A program made the position numbers and the translations under genes. DNA of 64,000 bases, taken from NCBI GenBank assembly GCA_035497735.1, contig DATJCX010000066.1:1-64000 (forward strand), read 5' to 3'. Source of the DNA: Brumimicrobium sp035497735. Lineage in GTDB: Bacteria > Bacteroidota > Bacteroidia > Flavobacteriales_D > Crocinitomicaceae. This document shows positions 31,282 to 40,776 of this stretch, one piece after another. The notes under the pieces are model-generated. The model ran no database searches, was not told the DNA's origin, and saw nothing but the letters and a program-made list of their open reading frames with translations. Each line of letters opens with the position of its first letter. Positions within the stretch are counted from its first letter, which is position 1.

Positions 31282-32969
31282 TGGCGTTTTTAGATTGGCT
31301 TGTTTTATTTGGAACAATGGCTTTTATCGTGGGATATGGTTATTATAAAACTCGGGGAAGCAAGAATGTAAACGATTATTTAAAAGGAGGAAGTTCTGCC
31401 AAATGGTTTACGATTGGACTTTCTGTAATGGCCACACAAGCAAGTGCGATTACTTTCCTATCAACACCCGGTCAAGCATTTAATGACGGAATGGGCTTCG
31501 TCCAATTTTACTTTGGATTGCCGATTGCAATTATCATTGTAAGTGCCGTTTTTATTCCTATTTATCATAGATTAAAGGTTTTTACAGCATATGAATTTTT
31601 AGAGACGCGTTTTGACTTAAAAACGAGGACTTTAACAGCCATACTATTCCTTGTTCAGCGTGGAATAGCCGCTGGAATCACCATTTTTGCTCCTGCCATT
31701 GTACTTTCAGCTGTTTTAGGATGGAATTTATATGTACTGAATGTTTTAATCGGTGCTTTAGTGATTATTTATACTGTTTCGGGAGGAACAAAAGCGGTAA
31801 GTATCACGCAAAAACAACAGATGGGGGTTATTTTTTTCGGAATGTTTGTTGCCTTTTACTTGGTTTTGAGTTACTTGCCAGAAGGAGTTGGTTTTACCAA
31901 TGCACTTCATATAGCTGGAGCGAGCGGTAAAATGGAGATACTGGATTTTTCTTTTAACATGGAAAATAGATATACTGTTTGGAGTGGTATTATCGGTGGT
32001 ACTTTCCTTTCCTTATCTTATTTTGGAACGGACCAAAGTCAAGTGCAGCGCTACCTTTCAGGAAAGTCTATTCGGGAAAGTCAAATGGGAATGTTGTTCA
32101 ATGGTGCCCTAAAAGTGCCCATGCAATTCTTTATTTTATTGGTAGGAGTGATGGTGTTTGTTTTTTATCAATTCAACCAAACACCATTAAATTTTAACCC
32201 AACAGCAGAGGAAGCAGTTTTAAACTCACCCTATGCTGAAAACTATCGCGATTTAACAGAACAATTGCAACTCAATCAAGAATTGAAATCTCAAGCTTCT
32301 TTGGAGTATGTAAATTCAAATGATGAGCGTTTAAAGAAAGATATTAAACTACAAATCGGTGCGTACAATGATGCGGATAAAGCATTACGTGTTAAAGGAA
32401 AGGAATTGATTGAACGAGCAGACGATAAGGTAGAGACCAATGACAAAGACTATGTCTTTATACATTTTATTTTGAATAATTTCCCTAAGGGATTAATCGG
32501 TTTACTATTAGCAGTTATCTTTTCGGCAGCGATGTCTTCAACAGCATCTGAGTTAAACTCATTGGCTTCAACAACGGTAGTGGATTTATACCAGAGAAAT
32601 CACAAAGAAAAGAAATCTGAAAAGCATTATGTTATGGCTTCTAAAGGTTTTACTTTAATGTGGGGGATTATCGCCATTATTGTTGCCAATACTGCAAGTC
32701 TTTTCGACAACCTAATTCAATTGGTGAATATCATTGGTTCTATTTTTTACGGAAACATATTGGGAATTTTCTTACTTGCATTTTTCGTAAAATTCGTAAA
32801 ATCCAAAGCAGTATTTACGGCAGCTTTAATCACGCAAGTAATCGTAATAATCGGTTGGTGGTTGGATTGGATGCCTTTCCTTTGGTTGAATCTTTTTGGA
32901 TGTTCGCTTGTTATGGGAATAGCGATTATTCTATCCATTCCAACAATGAGTTTAAAAAGAAAAGGCTAA
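31281..32969 (+). CDS. Sodium:solute symporter (SSS family)
   Basis: A 562-residue secondary transporter with about 13 membrane helices. SSS features include GGSSAKWFTIGLSVMATQ in helix 2, FLSTPGQAF in the next loop, and SYFGTDQSQVQRYL in the middle. A large hydrophilic loop (about residues 305-380) with many charged residues interrupts the core and is common in Bacteroidota members. The conserved SAAMSST helix follows it. The substrate (sugar, amino acid, sialic acid or other) cannot be deduced. The start codon shares a base with the stop of a 36-residue membrane protein, indicating coupled synthesis. Confidence 0.9.
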   Translation: MAFLDWLVLFGTMAFIVGYGYYKTRGSKNVNDYLKGGSSAKWFTIGLSVMATQASAITFLSTPGQAFNDGMGFVQFYFGLPIAIIIVSAVFIPIYHRLKVFTAYEFLETRFDLKTRTLTAILFLVQRGIAAGITIFAPAIVLSAVLGWNLYVLNVLIGALVIIYTVSGGTKAVSITQKQQMGVIFFGMFVAFYLVLSYLPEGVGFTNALHIAGASGKMEILDFSFNMENRYTVWSGIIGGTFLSLSYFGTDQSQVQRYLSGKSIRESQMGMLFNGALKVPMQFFILLVGVMVFVFYQFNQTPLNFNPTAEEAVLNSPYAENYRDLTEQLQLNQELKSQASLEYVNSNDERLKKDIKLQIGAYNDADKALRVKGKELIERADDKVETNDKDYVFIHFILNNFPKGLIGLLLAVIFSAAMSSTASELNSLASTTVVDLYQRNHKEKKSEKHYVMASKGFTLMWGIIAIIVANTASLFDNLIQLVNIIGSIFYGNILGIFLLAFFVKFVKSKAVFTAALITQVIVIIGWWLDWMPFLWLNLFGCSLVMGIAIILSIPTMSLKRKG

Positions 32970-32981
32970 GATAACCAGGGT

Positions 32982-34019
32982 TTACTTCACTGAAAAATGC
33001 TTTCTTACAATTGGATAGACTTCTTTTCCAAGTAGTTCAATCACTTGCATTAATTCTTCGTGCATTGGTCCGCCTGTATCTAAATGTGCCACAAATCGTG
33101 TCAGGTTAAATGTCTCTATGATGTCGATTATTTTATTTGCTACTTCTTGTGGCGTTCCCATAAATAAAGCCCCATTCTCATTCATACCGTAGGTGAATTG
33201 TTGTTCGGTATATGTGTTATTCCATCCTCTCTCTCGTCCGATTTTATCCATTTGGTGTGCATATCGTGGAAAGTAATTCTTAAGAATTGATTCATTGTCT
33301 TTTCCTACATAAGTGTGGGCATGTACACCAATTTTCATTTCCTTAGGATCATGTCCATGTGTTAAATATGTTTCTTTGTAATAATCTACCAACTTCTGAA
33401 ATTGTCTCCATTGTCCACCGATAATCGCAAATATTATTGGCAAACCGAGTCTTCCAGCACGCTCAACAGAAGCGGGAGTTCCTCCAACTGCAATCCAAAT
33501 GGGTATTTCTCTGTTCGGTCGAGGATAAACAGTTTGCTTGTGAATAGGAGAACGAAACTCACCCTTCCAGGTAACTTCTTTGTTTTTTCTTATGTTTAAA
33601 AGCAAATCTAATTTTTCAGCAAATAATTCATGGTAATCCTTTAAATCTTGACCAAATAATGGAAAGGATTCAATGAAACTACCACGTCCAACCATGATTT
33701 CGGCTCTTTGGTCCGACATTAAGTCAAGCATCGAATAGTCTTGATATAATTTCACTGGATCTGCCGAACTTAGTACATTTACGCCACTTGAAAGAAGGAT
33801 GTTCTTTGTGACTGAAGAAATTGCGGATAGAATAATTTCAGGTGCTGAAACCGAATAGTCTTCACGATGATGTTCTCCCATGGCGAAGAAGTCGATGCCT
33901 AATTCATCAGCGTATTTCACTTCATCAATGATTTCCTTTAAGCGACTTCCAGCACTTTGAAAAGTATTTGAACTTTTATCATAAACATTGTCGCCAAACA
34001 TTCCAATTCCTAATTCCAT
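32982..34019 (-). CDS. LLM class flavin-dependent oxidoreductase
   Basis: A 345-residue bacterial-luciferase-like monooxygenase. It has the TIM-barrel start ELGIGMFGDN, FFAMGEHHREDYS with the conserved His pair, RAEIMVGRGSF and a C-terminal TGGPMHEEL region. Members use reduced FMN and oxygen on diverse substrates; the specific reaction is unknown. Ends 12 bp from the convergent symporter gene. A TATATTTG box lies upstream on the minus strand. Confidence 0.9.
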   Translation of the reverse strand: MELGIGMFGDNVYDKSSNTFQSAGSRLKEIIDEVKYADELGIDFFAMGEHHREDYSVSAPEIILSAISSVTKNILLSSGVNVLSSADPVKLYQDYSMLDLMSDQRAEIMVGRGSFIESFPLFGQDLKDYHELFAEKLDLLLNIRKNKEVTWKGEFRSPIHKQTVYPRPNREIPIWIAVGGTPASVERAGRLGLPIIFAIIGGQWRQFQKLVDYYKETYLTHGHDPKEMKIGVHAHTYVGKDNESILKNYFPRYAHQMDKIGRERGWNNTYTEQQFTYGMNENGALFMGTPQEVANKIIDIIETFNLTRFVAHLDTGGPMHEELMQVIELLGKEVYPIVRKHFSVK

Positions 34020-34042
34020 ATTGTTTTAATTTAAAAGTATAA

Positions 34043-34050
34043 CAAATATA
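34043..34050 (-). promoter_or_regulatory. -7 promoter box TATATTTG before the LLM oxidoreductase gene
   Basis: Plus-strand CAAATATA reads TATATTTG on the minus strand, an exact match 23 nt before the start at 34019. No -33 element is clear. Confidence 0.5.
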
Positions 34051-34142
34051 TCTCATTATAGTTTTCTATTACTAATTTGGTTTTAAAATCTTACATTGAT
34101 TCTAGCAAACACGAAACAAAATGGGGTGTTAAATGTTTTGCT

Positions 34143-34150
34143 TATATTTG
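34143..34150 (+). promoter_or_regulatory. -7 promoter box TATATTTG before the lipoprotein gene
   Basis: An exact match 21 nt before ATG 34172. It overlaps the upstream in-frame extension of the gene (to 34133), so that extension is unlikely to be translated. Confidence 0.5.
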
Positions 34151-34171
34151 GAGAAAATAGAAAATAGCGAA

Positions 34172-34573
34172 ATGAGAATTTTAGTGATTACATTGATTGG
34201 ATTGTTTTTAGGTGCTTGTACGGGGAATGAAAAAACTGATAAGACAAAAATAATTGAGAATTTAACGCATGGAGAATGGCGAATTAAAGACTCAGAAGAA
34301 CCTTTTTTGCGCTTTGATAGTGGATTAAAGTTCTCATCAGACAAACAGGTTTTTTTCCTAGACTCTCAAGGTCATGTTATTCCCCCACATCACGAGCATA
34401 TTTTCACTGTTCACGGGGATACTTTGAAAATTGTTGATTACAAATATGAACCACATTTAATTTTTGAAGAAGGAACTGATGTTTTGTTAATCAAAGAGTT
34501 GACAAAAGAAAAGTTAGTTCTAGAAGCATTGCACCCAAAGAAAAATGTTATTACGCTATATAAAATCCATTAA
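34172..34573 (+). CDS. Small lipoprotein, lipocalin-like, unknown function
   Basis: A 133-residue protein with a lipoprotein signal peptide (LVITLIGLFLGAC, lipidated Cys at about residue 15). The mature part begins with a short linker and has WRIKDSEEPFLRF and GDTLKIVDY strands resembling lipocalin-like beta barrels often found in Bacteroidota lipoproteins. No function is known. It stands alone; 34574-34749 holds no gene but contains the promoter of the next gene. Confidence 0.7.
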   Translation: MRILVITLIGLFLGACTGNEKTDKTKIIENLTHGEWRIKDSEEPFLRFDSGLKFSSDKQVFFLDSQGHVIPPHHEHIFTVHGDTLKIVDYKYEPHLIFEEGTDVLLIKELTKEKLVLEALHPKKNVITLYKIH

Positions 34574-34715
34574 TCAAGGTGAATTCTAGAAGCGTTTTAT
34601 TAAACCTTATTTTTCTTGATAAGCTTTATTTATAGCTGTTCCAAGTGTGAGCTAGCTGTAAGGTATTTTTTTATATTTTAACTTTTAATCTATAGCGATT
34701 TATAAAGTTTAATTA

Positions 34716-34723
34716 TATCTTTG
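34716..34723 (+). promoter_or_regulatory. -7 promoter box TATCTTTG before the AI-2E transporter gene
   Basis: An exact consensus match 26 nt before ATG 34750. Confidence 0.5.
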
Positions 34724-34749
34724 AGTGAACGAAATATGTATCTTGAATT

Positions 34750-35856
34750 ATGGATAAATTAAAAACAACAAACACTTTATTGCTATTCTTAGCTATACCA
34801 CTTGTGTTTTATTTGATGAACATCATGAGTTTTATTTTTATCCCTTTGGTATTCTCTATGTTTATCTCCCTGTTATTTTTACCTATGATGAGGAAACTCA
34901 AGAAAATGGGAGTAAGGAAAACCTTTAGTATCAGTATTGTTGCTGCAGTGATGGTTTTTATCATATTCATAGGTGTTCAAGTTATAAAATTATCGAGTCA
35001 ACAAATTAGATCTGTAGATGATGATTTTATTGAAATGGCGGAAACAAAAATTGTTTCTTTGGTACGTACCATTGATGAAGCTGTCGGTCTAGACTTAAAT
35101 TCCAATGAATCTATCTCCAAGCAATTGATAACAAAGTTTAGTGTTATGACGAAAGTCGGACCTACACTATCATTTGTTAACAGAACTGTTACCATTTTTT
35201 TGATGACTTTATTCTTTTCACTTCTATGGTTGGCAGACTCTATAGATATTGAAAAAATCCTAAGAAAAGTGATGGGGCAAAATAGATATGCTTCTATTAA
35301 AACCTTTATGAAAATTGAGCGTGACTTGATTAAGTTCATCAAAGTAAAAGTGATAATAAGCTTGTTTACTGGAATTGGAACAGGTTTGATTTGTTATTTC
35401 TTTGGGGTTAGCTTTCCCGTTTTTTGGGGATTATTCGCCTTTCTGATTAATTTCGTTCAAATGGTGGGGAGCTTTATCGCTGTAATTACTGTAGGACTGT
35501 TTGGAATAATCGAACTGGACATGGACTCTGTTTGGCTTTTCTACTTGCTTGGTTTAACACTTGTTCAAGTTGTTTTCGGCGCAGTTTTAGAACCAATATT
35601 TATGGGTAAGTCATTCTCCATTAACGTGATTACTGTTTTGGTAATGCTGATGTTCTGGGGTTTTATTTGGGGAATTCCTGGAATGATTCTTTCCATTCCA
35701 TTAACAGTGTTCATTAAGATTATTCTAGAACAGTTTCCAAGAACGAAGTTTATGGCCGAGATATTATCGGGGAAACCGCAGGTGGTTCCAATTGTTAGAA
35801 AAAGGCTGGAGGAAAGGGAGTTAGAGGAAAGAGAGCTAGAGGACAACTTTGACTAA
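34750..35856 (+). CDS. AI-2E family transporter
   Basis: A 368-residue membrane protein with seven or eight helices. It carries the family's conserved C-terminal region: FWGLFAFLINFVQMVGSFIA, LEPIFMGKSFSIN and FWGFIWGIPGMILSIPL. Members export varied small molecules or act as Na+/H+ antiporters; the autoinducer-2 role applies only to some. The C-terminal tail ends with a short duplicated acidic/basic stretch (LEEREL repeated). No operon partner. Confidence 0.9.
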   Translation: MDKLKTTNTLLLFLAIPLVFYLMNIMSFIFIPLVFSMFISLLFLPMMRKLKKMGVRKTFSISIVAAVMVFIIFIGVQVIKLSSQQIRSVDDDFIEMAETKIVSLVRTIDEAVGLDLNSNESISKQLITKFSVMTKVGPTLSFVNRTVTIFLMTLFFSLLWLADSIDIEKILRKVMGQNRYASIKTFMKIERDLIKFIKVKVIISLFTGIGTGLICYFFGVSFPVFWGLFAFLINFVQMVGSFIAVITVGLFGIIELDMDSVWLFYLLGLTLVQVVFGAVLEPIFMGKSFSINVITVLVMLMFWGFIWGIPGMILSIPLTVFIKIILEQFPRTKFMAEILSGKPQVVPIVRKRLEERELEERELEDNFD

Positions 35857-35905
35857 AAAAGGTGGTATCTATCGATGCTTTAATTCTTAGCGTAGCATAG
35901 AAATT

Positions 35906-36658
35906 TTATTCTTCAATGACCATTCTTGGATAACTCATCATTGGCGCCAAACTACAATAGATTGTTGTTCGTTTTGACTTCATTATCAGTCTCCCTTTTT
36001 TGAATTTCAGTTTATAAGCACCATTGTAAATTCCTGAAAATTCTTCTACATTGAATATAAATAGAGAGTCTTGAAAGTAATCCCAAGTTCCTTCAATTAA
36101 CTCTGTATCAAAGCCTGGAAGATAAACTTTTCTATAATCATCAAACATGATTTTTTCTTGACAAACGCCAGGACCTGTTATTTTTATTATAGAATTGGTC
36201 TTTGGTTTATATTCTTTGTCATTGTGAACAATCTTGTCGATGCACCAAGTATTTGCATTTAATCGCTCTTTAACTGGCGGAGTTGTGAAGAGAAGTATTA
36301 AGCCTGCCATTAGCAAGGTTAAAAGCCCCACGATTATCATTGCCCTCCATTCTATTCTTAAATGGCCTATAAGTGGGAGAGAAGCGCTGTGTTTGTCAAA
36401 GAATACATAAAGCTTAGAAGGTGGAATGTATGTTTGAACTGGAAAACCTTCCTCGGCTAAAATTTCTGCAACTCTTTCATAGTCCTTCTTTTGAACCTGA
36501 AGTTTTACCCCACCAATAGCTGGGGAGAATAAAGGGTCAACATCTATTGTTAATTCATCTAGTACACGAAACGGAATCTCTTCTGCCATTAAACGACTTT
36601 TCACCATGCCCATCTCAATGGAATGGTTAAAGGTTTTAATTGTATGAAATTCCTCCAT
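35906..36658 (-). CDS. DUF2007 domain protein with membrane helix and lipocalin-like tail
   Basis: A 250-residue protein. Residues 1-70 match DUF2007, a small ferredoxin-like fold (TFNHSIEMGMVKSRLMAEEIPF, VQKKDYERVAEIL) found in bacterial signalling-type proteins. One membrane helix follows at about residues 107-127 (MIIVGLLTLLMAGLILLF). The remaining 120 residues look like a beta-rich, lipocalin-like extracytoplasmic domain (CIDKIVHNDKEY, WDYFQDSLFIF). The combination is unusual and I know no function. It lies downstream of the inverted-repeat element. Confidence 0.7.
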   Translation of the reverse strand: MEEFHTIKTFNHSIEMGMVKSRLMAEEIPFRVLDELTIDVDPLFSPAIGGVKLQVQKKDYERVAEILAEEGFPVQTYIPPSKLYVFFDKHSASLPLIGHLRIEWRAMIIVGLLTLLMAGLILLFTTPPVKERLNANTWCIDKIVHNDKEYKPKTNSIIKITGPGVCQEKIMFDDYRKVYLPGFDTELIEGTWDYFQDSLFIFNVEEFSGIYNGAYKLKFKKGRLIMKSKRTTIYCSLAPMMSYPRMVIEE

Positions 36659-36706
36659 AAGTATTGGTTTAGCTTATAAATGTATGAAAATATTGGCATA
36701 AAAAAA

Positions 36707-36838
36707 TGGATGTTTCAAAATTGTAGAACTGTCCCGTTATTGATAATTTTCAAACTCAATTCCATACTATAGTATGTTCACTTTGTTTTCATTTCTCAGG
36801 AGCAATTCCTTTACTTTTGAAACATCCACTACATTATT
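36707..36838. repeat. Inverted-repeat element of 132 bp (long form)
   Basis: Perfect 14-bp termini TGGATGTTTCAAAA (36707-36720) and TTTTGAAACATCCA (36825-36838) enclose 104 bp. Inside lies a perfect 14-bp palindrome CATACTATAGTATG (36763-36776). Its left end matches the short element at 8426-8474. Read on the minus strand it follows the peptide transporter gene and ends in a T tract, so it may also terminate transcription. It could be a MITE-like element, but no transposase or target duplication is visible. Confidence 0.75.
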
Positions 36839-36896
36839 ATATAAAACTAGCGCTTTTAAGACTGCTACTATTTAATAAGATAATTAGATGAAATAT

Positions 36897-38489
36897 TTAC
36901 TTTATTCCATGCATCATCTTCTTTAACTTAGGGTTTAATACCAATAAGAATAAAGCTGCAGCGATTGGAATAGCAGCAATGATAAGGAAGAAAACAGATA
37001 ATGAGTATTTATCTGCAATCTTATCAATAGCTGATCCAGTCATTCCCGCAATAAAGTTTGCGATTGCTGATGCGGTAAACCATAGACCGAATAATATTCC
37101 TAAGAACTTCTTTGGAGATAGTTTAGAAACATAAGAAAGTCCAACTGGTGATAAACAAAGTTCACCCATTGTATGGAAGAAGTAAGCTAAAATTAACCAA
37201 ATCATTCCTACTCTTATCGTACCCGGTTCTGCTCCAGCTGGTATTACTCTTGCTCCGTACGCTAAAACCACGAAACCTATTCCAACTAAAGCTAATCCCA
37301 TTGCGAACTTAACTGGTCCTGATGGATTCCATTTCTTTTCCCATAACTTACTAAAAGAAGAAGCAAGGGTGATGATAAAGAAAGAGTTTAGAATTTGGAA
37401 CCAAGAAACTGTTACTTCAGTTTGCTCTAGGCTGAACTCACGTCCAACTTTCCAGATACCGATTCCCCAAATGATTGCAAAGGAAACTGCTGTGAATATA
37501 ATTGTTAGCGGATATTGCTTGAATATCTTTCTACTTAAATGGAATAGAACGTAAGTAACGATGATAATAGGGAAAACTGTAAGTCCGGCATCTACCCATT
37601 TAAATATTGCCCCTGCATTTCCTGTCAACATTCGTTGTGTATAGTCTTTGGCGAAAATTGTCATCGATCCTCCTGCTTGTTCAAAGGCAAAGAAAAAGAA
37701 TAAACTCGCGAACATTAATACTCCAATAACAATCAGTCTGTCTCTTACAATATGACTTGGCGTTTCTTCCTCCTCTTCTTCTTCAGATACAGCTACAACA
37801 ACTGTTGATTCACGAGTTGGGTCTTCTCCAACTGTTCCGAATATTTTTCTTCCAAAATAGAATTGGAACATTCCAAACATCATAAATACTCCAGCTAATC
37901 CAAAACCGTAGTGCCATCCAATTTTCTCTCCTATGTATCCACAAAGTAACATTCCTAAGAATGCTCCAGCGTTAATTCCCATGTAGAAAATCGTGTATCC
38001 AGCATCCTTCTTAGTACTTGTGTCAGGATATAGTTGACCTACCATAGAGGAAATATTTGGTTTAAACAATCCGTTTCCTAAGATCATTAGAACTAAACCT
38101 GCAAAGAAAAAGTTATTATGGAATATCTCTAATGCCATAGCGATGTGCCCTAGAGTCATAACTAAAGCACCAATTGTTATGGCTTTTCGATATCCTGTTA
38201 ATTTATCGGCGATAATTCCTCCTAAAAGTGGTGTTAAATAAACTAAACCAGTGTACCACGCAAATAATTTCATGGCATCTGCATTCGACCATTCCCATCC
38301 TCCTCTAGCAATTTCTGTAATTAGGAAAACGGTTAATAAGGCACGCATTCCATAGTAACTGAAACGCTCCCACATTTCTGTAAAGAATAATACGAATAGT
38401 GCGGCAGGGTGACCCATAACCATTTTATCGTCTATTCCTTTATAAGAAAGGTGCTTGATTAATTGTAAATCTTCATCTTTATTTTGCAT
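36897..38489 (-). CDS. POT family di/tripeptide:proton symporter
   Basis: A 530-residue transporter with 12-14 membrane helices and the POT/PTR2 signature FTEMWERFSYYGMRALL (ExxERFxYYG proton-coupling motif) near residue 35, then GGIIADKLTGYRKAI and the FYMGINAGAFLG helix. A cytoplasmic acidic loop (EEEEEEE near residue 235) divides the two halves. It imports di- and tripeptides with protons. Length and motifs match the Bacteroidota members. The 222 bp upstream (38490-38712) shows nothing notable except AT-rich sequence. Confidence 0.93.
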   Translation of the reverse strand: MQNKDEDLQLIKHLSYKGIDDKMVMGHPAALFVLFFTEMWERFSYYGMRALLTVFLITEIARGGWEWSNADAMKLFAWYTGLVYLTPLLGGIIADKLTGYRKAITIGALVMTLGHIAMALEIFHNNFFFAGLVLMILGNGLFKPNISSMVGQLYPDTSTKKDAGYTIFYMGINAGAFLGMLLCGYIGEKIGWHYGFGLAGVFMMFGMFQFYFGRKIFGTVGEDPTRESTVVVAVSEEEEEEETPSHIVRDRLIVIGVLMFASLFFFFAFEQAGGSMTIFAKDYTQRMLTGNAGAIFKWVDAGLTVFPIIIVTYVLFHLSRKIFKQYPLTIIFTAVSFAIIWGIGIWKVGREFSLEQTEVTVSWFQILNSFFIITLASSFSKLWEKKWNPSGPVKFAMGLALVGIGFVVLAYGARVIPAGAEPGTIRVGMIWLILAYFFHTMGELCLSPVGLSYVSKLSPKKFLGILFGLWFTASAIANFIAGMTGSAIDKIADKYSLSVFFLIIAAIPIAAALFLLVLNPKLKKMMHGIK

Positions 38490-38712
38490 GGTATTTTGTT
38501 ATAAAGTTTAAGGTAATTATAAGGTTTATCCTTGTTTTAATGTTACAAAAAAAAGGCAAGGTAAACATTTTAATTTATATATAATCTTTTAAGTTATAAA
38601 TTTTTGGAGAGTGTTTTATCGTATTAAATATTAAGAAGGTTCTAATTTTAAGCGGTTAGAATATGTTTTGCTAATTTAAAACCTTGATTTAAAGTTACTT
38701 TCTAATGAGAAT

Positions 38713-40005
38713 CTAACTTCCCTTATATTTCTCTGCCCACATTCTTCTAATGTTCTCTTCTATCTCTTTTTCTTTTGATGAACTTCCAGCCTTAAAGAAA
38801 TTGCTACCTACAATTTCATCTGGTAAAAATTCTTGTACAACAAAGTTGCCTGCATAGTCATGTGAATATTTATAGCCTTTTCCGTAATTAAGCTCACGCA
38901 TTAATTTGGTAGGAGCGTTTCTTAAATTTAATGGAACAGGTAAGTTTCCGGTTTGTTTGACCAGCTCTATCGCATTGTTAATTGCCATATAAGAAGCGTT
39001 CCCTTTTGGAGAATTGGCTAAATAGATAGCACATTGTGCCAAAATAAGACGCGCCTCAGGATATCCAACTGTTGTTACTGCCTGAAAAGTATTATTGGCC
39101 ATCACCAAAGCTGTCGGATTTGCCAAACCGATATCTTCACTTGCTGAAATCAGTAATCTTCTAGCAATAAACTTAGGGTCTTCACCGCCTTCTATCATGC
39201 GAGCCAACCAGTATATGGCTGCATTGGGGTCACTTCCGCGAATTGATTTAATAAATGCGGAGATGATGTCGTAATGTTGCTCACCATCTTTGTCGTATCG
39301 TGCGATATTCTGCTGTGCAATGTTGAAAACAGCATCATCTGTTACGATAATCTTACCGTCTTTCGGAAGTGAATTGATGACGATTTCCAACAAAGTCAGT
39401 AATTTTCTAGCATCTCCCCCAGAAATTCTAATTAAGGCACTGGTTTCTTTTAACTCTATGTCTAACTGTGACAAGTACTCGTCTTTGGTGATGACGTTTT
39501 TTAATAGAAACTCTAATTGTTCCTTGCTTAACGATTCTAAGGTATAGACCTGACTTCGGGATAACAAAGCAGAAATCACCTCAAAAGATGGGTTTTCTGT
39601 TGTCGCACCTACTAAAGTAATGACACCTTTCTCTACAGCTCCTAGTAATGAGTCTTGCTGTGATTTGGAGAATCGGTGAATCTCATCTATAAATAAAATG
39701 GCACCGCCAGAATCAAACATCCCTTGATTTTCTGCTTTTGCAATCACTTCTCGTACATCTTTTACCCCAGAAGATATCGCAGAAAGTGTATAGAATGGTC
39801 GGTTTAACTTCGTGGAAAGTAAATTCGCTAAAGTTGTTTTCCCAACACCCGGAGGTCCCCATAATATCATGGATGGAATAACTCCGACATCTATCGCATT
39901 TCGAAGACTCGCACCTTTTTTAAGTAAATGTTCTTGCCCTACATAATCGTCCAATGATTTTGGTCGCATACGTTCGGCTAATGGAGTTGTTGGAACTTGA
40001 AGCAT
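38713..40005 (-). CDS. rarA: Replication-associated recombination protein A (MgsA/RarA family ATPase)
   Basis: RarA acts at stalled replication forks with RecA and SSB. The 430-residue AAA+ protein has the family start PLAERMRPKSLDDYVGQEHL, Walker A GPPGVGKTTLA, Walker B FIDEIHRFSKSQQD, sensor ATTENPSFEV and the C-terminal tetramerisation domain with RRLLISASEDIGLANPTAL. Starts ATG 40005. Divergent from a TatD-type gene with 107 bp between starts. Confidence 0.94.
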   Translation of the reverse strand: MLQVPTTPLAERMRPKSLDDYVGQEHLLKKGASLRNAIDVGVIPSMILWGPPGVGKTTLANLLSTKLNRPFYTLSAISSGVKDVREVIAKAENQGMFDSGGAILFIDEIHRFSKSQQDSLLGAVEKGVITLVGATTENPSFEVISALLSRSQVYTLESLSKEQLEFLLKNVITKDEYLSQLDIELKETSALIRISGGDARKLLTLLEIVINSLPKDGKIIVTDDAVFNIAQQNIARYDKDGEQHYDIISAFIKSIRGSDPNAAIYWLARMIEGGEDPKFIARRLLISASEDIGLANPTALVMANNTFQAVTTVGYPEARLILAQCAIYLANSPKGNASYMAINNAIELVKQTGNLPVPLNLRNAPTKLMRELNYGKGYKYSHDYAGNFVVQEFLPDEIVGSNFFKAGSSSKEKEIEENIRRMWAEKYKGS

Positions 40006-40100
40006 ACTTTGATTGTTTTTTGTAAAAATAGAAAATTATAATGGAATTGCTCTTTTTGCCACTTAGTTTCTGACTGCTTCAGACTTTAATATTTATTCGC

Positions 40101-40108
40101 TATTTTTG
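40101..40108 (+). promoter_or_regulatory. -7 promoter box TATTTTTG immediately before the TatD-type gene
   Basis: An exact consensus match ending four bases before ATG 40113. The mRNA is predicted to start at or within a base or two of the start codon. Confidence 0.55.
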
Positions 40109-40112
40109 TTTT

Positions 40113-40745
40113 ATGTTTATAGATATACATACGCACCAAAAGACGAGCGAATATTTTTTTCTCCATAATGCTTTTGTAGAAGAGGTAGAAATACCTTGTT
40201 CTTATGGAGTTCATCCTTGTTATATCACTGTTGATTACAAAGTAGAGCTGTTACAGTTGGAAAAACTAATTAAAAGTGAGAATTGTTTCGCTATCGGTGA
40301 ATGTGGTCTAGATAAAAATACGGACATTGATTGGAATGTTCAAATGGAAGTTTTTGAAGCTCAAATTAAACTGTCGGAAGAAGGGAGCTTGCCATTGATT
40401 ATTCATTGTGTAAGAGCAATTCAGGAACTTATTTTACTTAAACGCAAATTCAAACCAAAGCAGCCGTGGATTTTTCATGGTTTTAGGAAAACAAATACTG
40501 CAATGCAATTATTAGCCGAGGGATTTTATTTAAGTATTGGTCTTGCACTTTTAAAGGATGAAAAGTTACAGCAAACAGTTCAAACCATTCCTTTGGAAAG
40601 AATTTTCCTTGAAACGGATGATAAGGAAGGAGATATCATATCACTTTATGAGAAATTAGCGGAATTGAAAGGCAAGTCTATTTCGGAAATTGTAGCACAA
40701 ATTGAACAAAATTTCGAAAAAGTCTTTCAAAGAAAGAGGAAGTAA
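40113..40745 (+). CDS. TatD family hydrolase (short form)
   Basis: A 210-residue metal-dependent hydrolase-like protein with FIDIHTHQ, AIGECGLDKN, IIHCVRA, WIFHGFR and LETDD, the stepwise motifs of TatD DNases. It is about 45 residues shorter than standard TatD (about 255), missing parts of the early barrel, as in several Bacteroidota homologues. TatD enzymes act as 3'-5' exonucleases or deacylases; which applies here is unknown. ATG 40113 starts the first catalytic motif and fits the promoter four bases upstream. Confidence 0.88.
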   Translation: MFIDIHTHQKTSEYFFLHNAFVEEVEIPCSYGVHPCYITVDYKVELLQLEKLIKSENCFAIGECGLDKNTDIDWNVQMEVFEAQIKLSEEGSLPLIIHCVRAIQELILLKRKFKPKQPWIFHGFRKTNTAMQLLAEGFYLSIGLALLKDEKLQQTVQTIPLERIFLETDDKEGDIISLYEKLAELKGKSISEIVAQIEQNFEKVFQRKRK

Positions 40746-40746
40746 T

Positions 40747-40754
40747 TAGTTTTG
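40747..40754 (+). promoter_or_regulatory. -7 promoter box TAGTTTTG before tcdA
   Basis: An exact match beginning two bases after the TatD-type stop and 23 nt before the GTG start at 40777, suggesting tcdA has its own promoter. Confidence 0.45.
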
Positions 40755-40776
40755 TGCTTTAAAAAAAATCTAGAAA

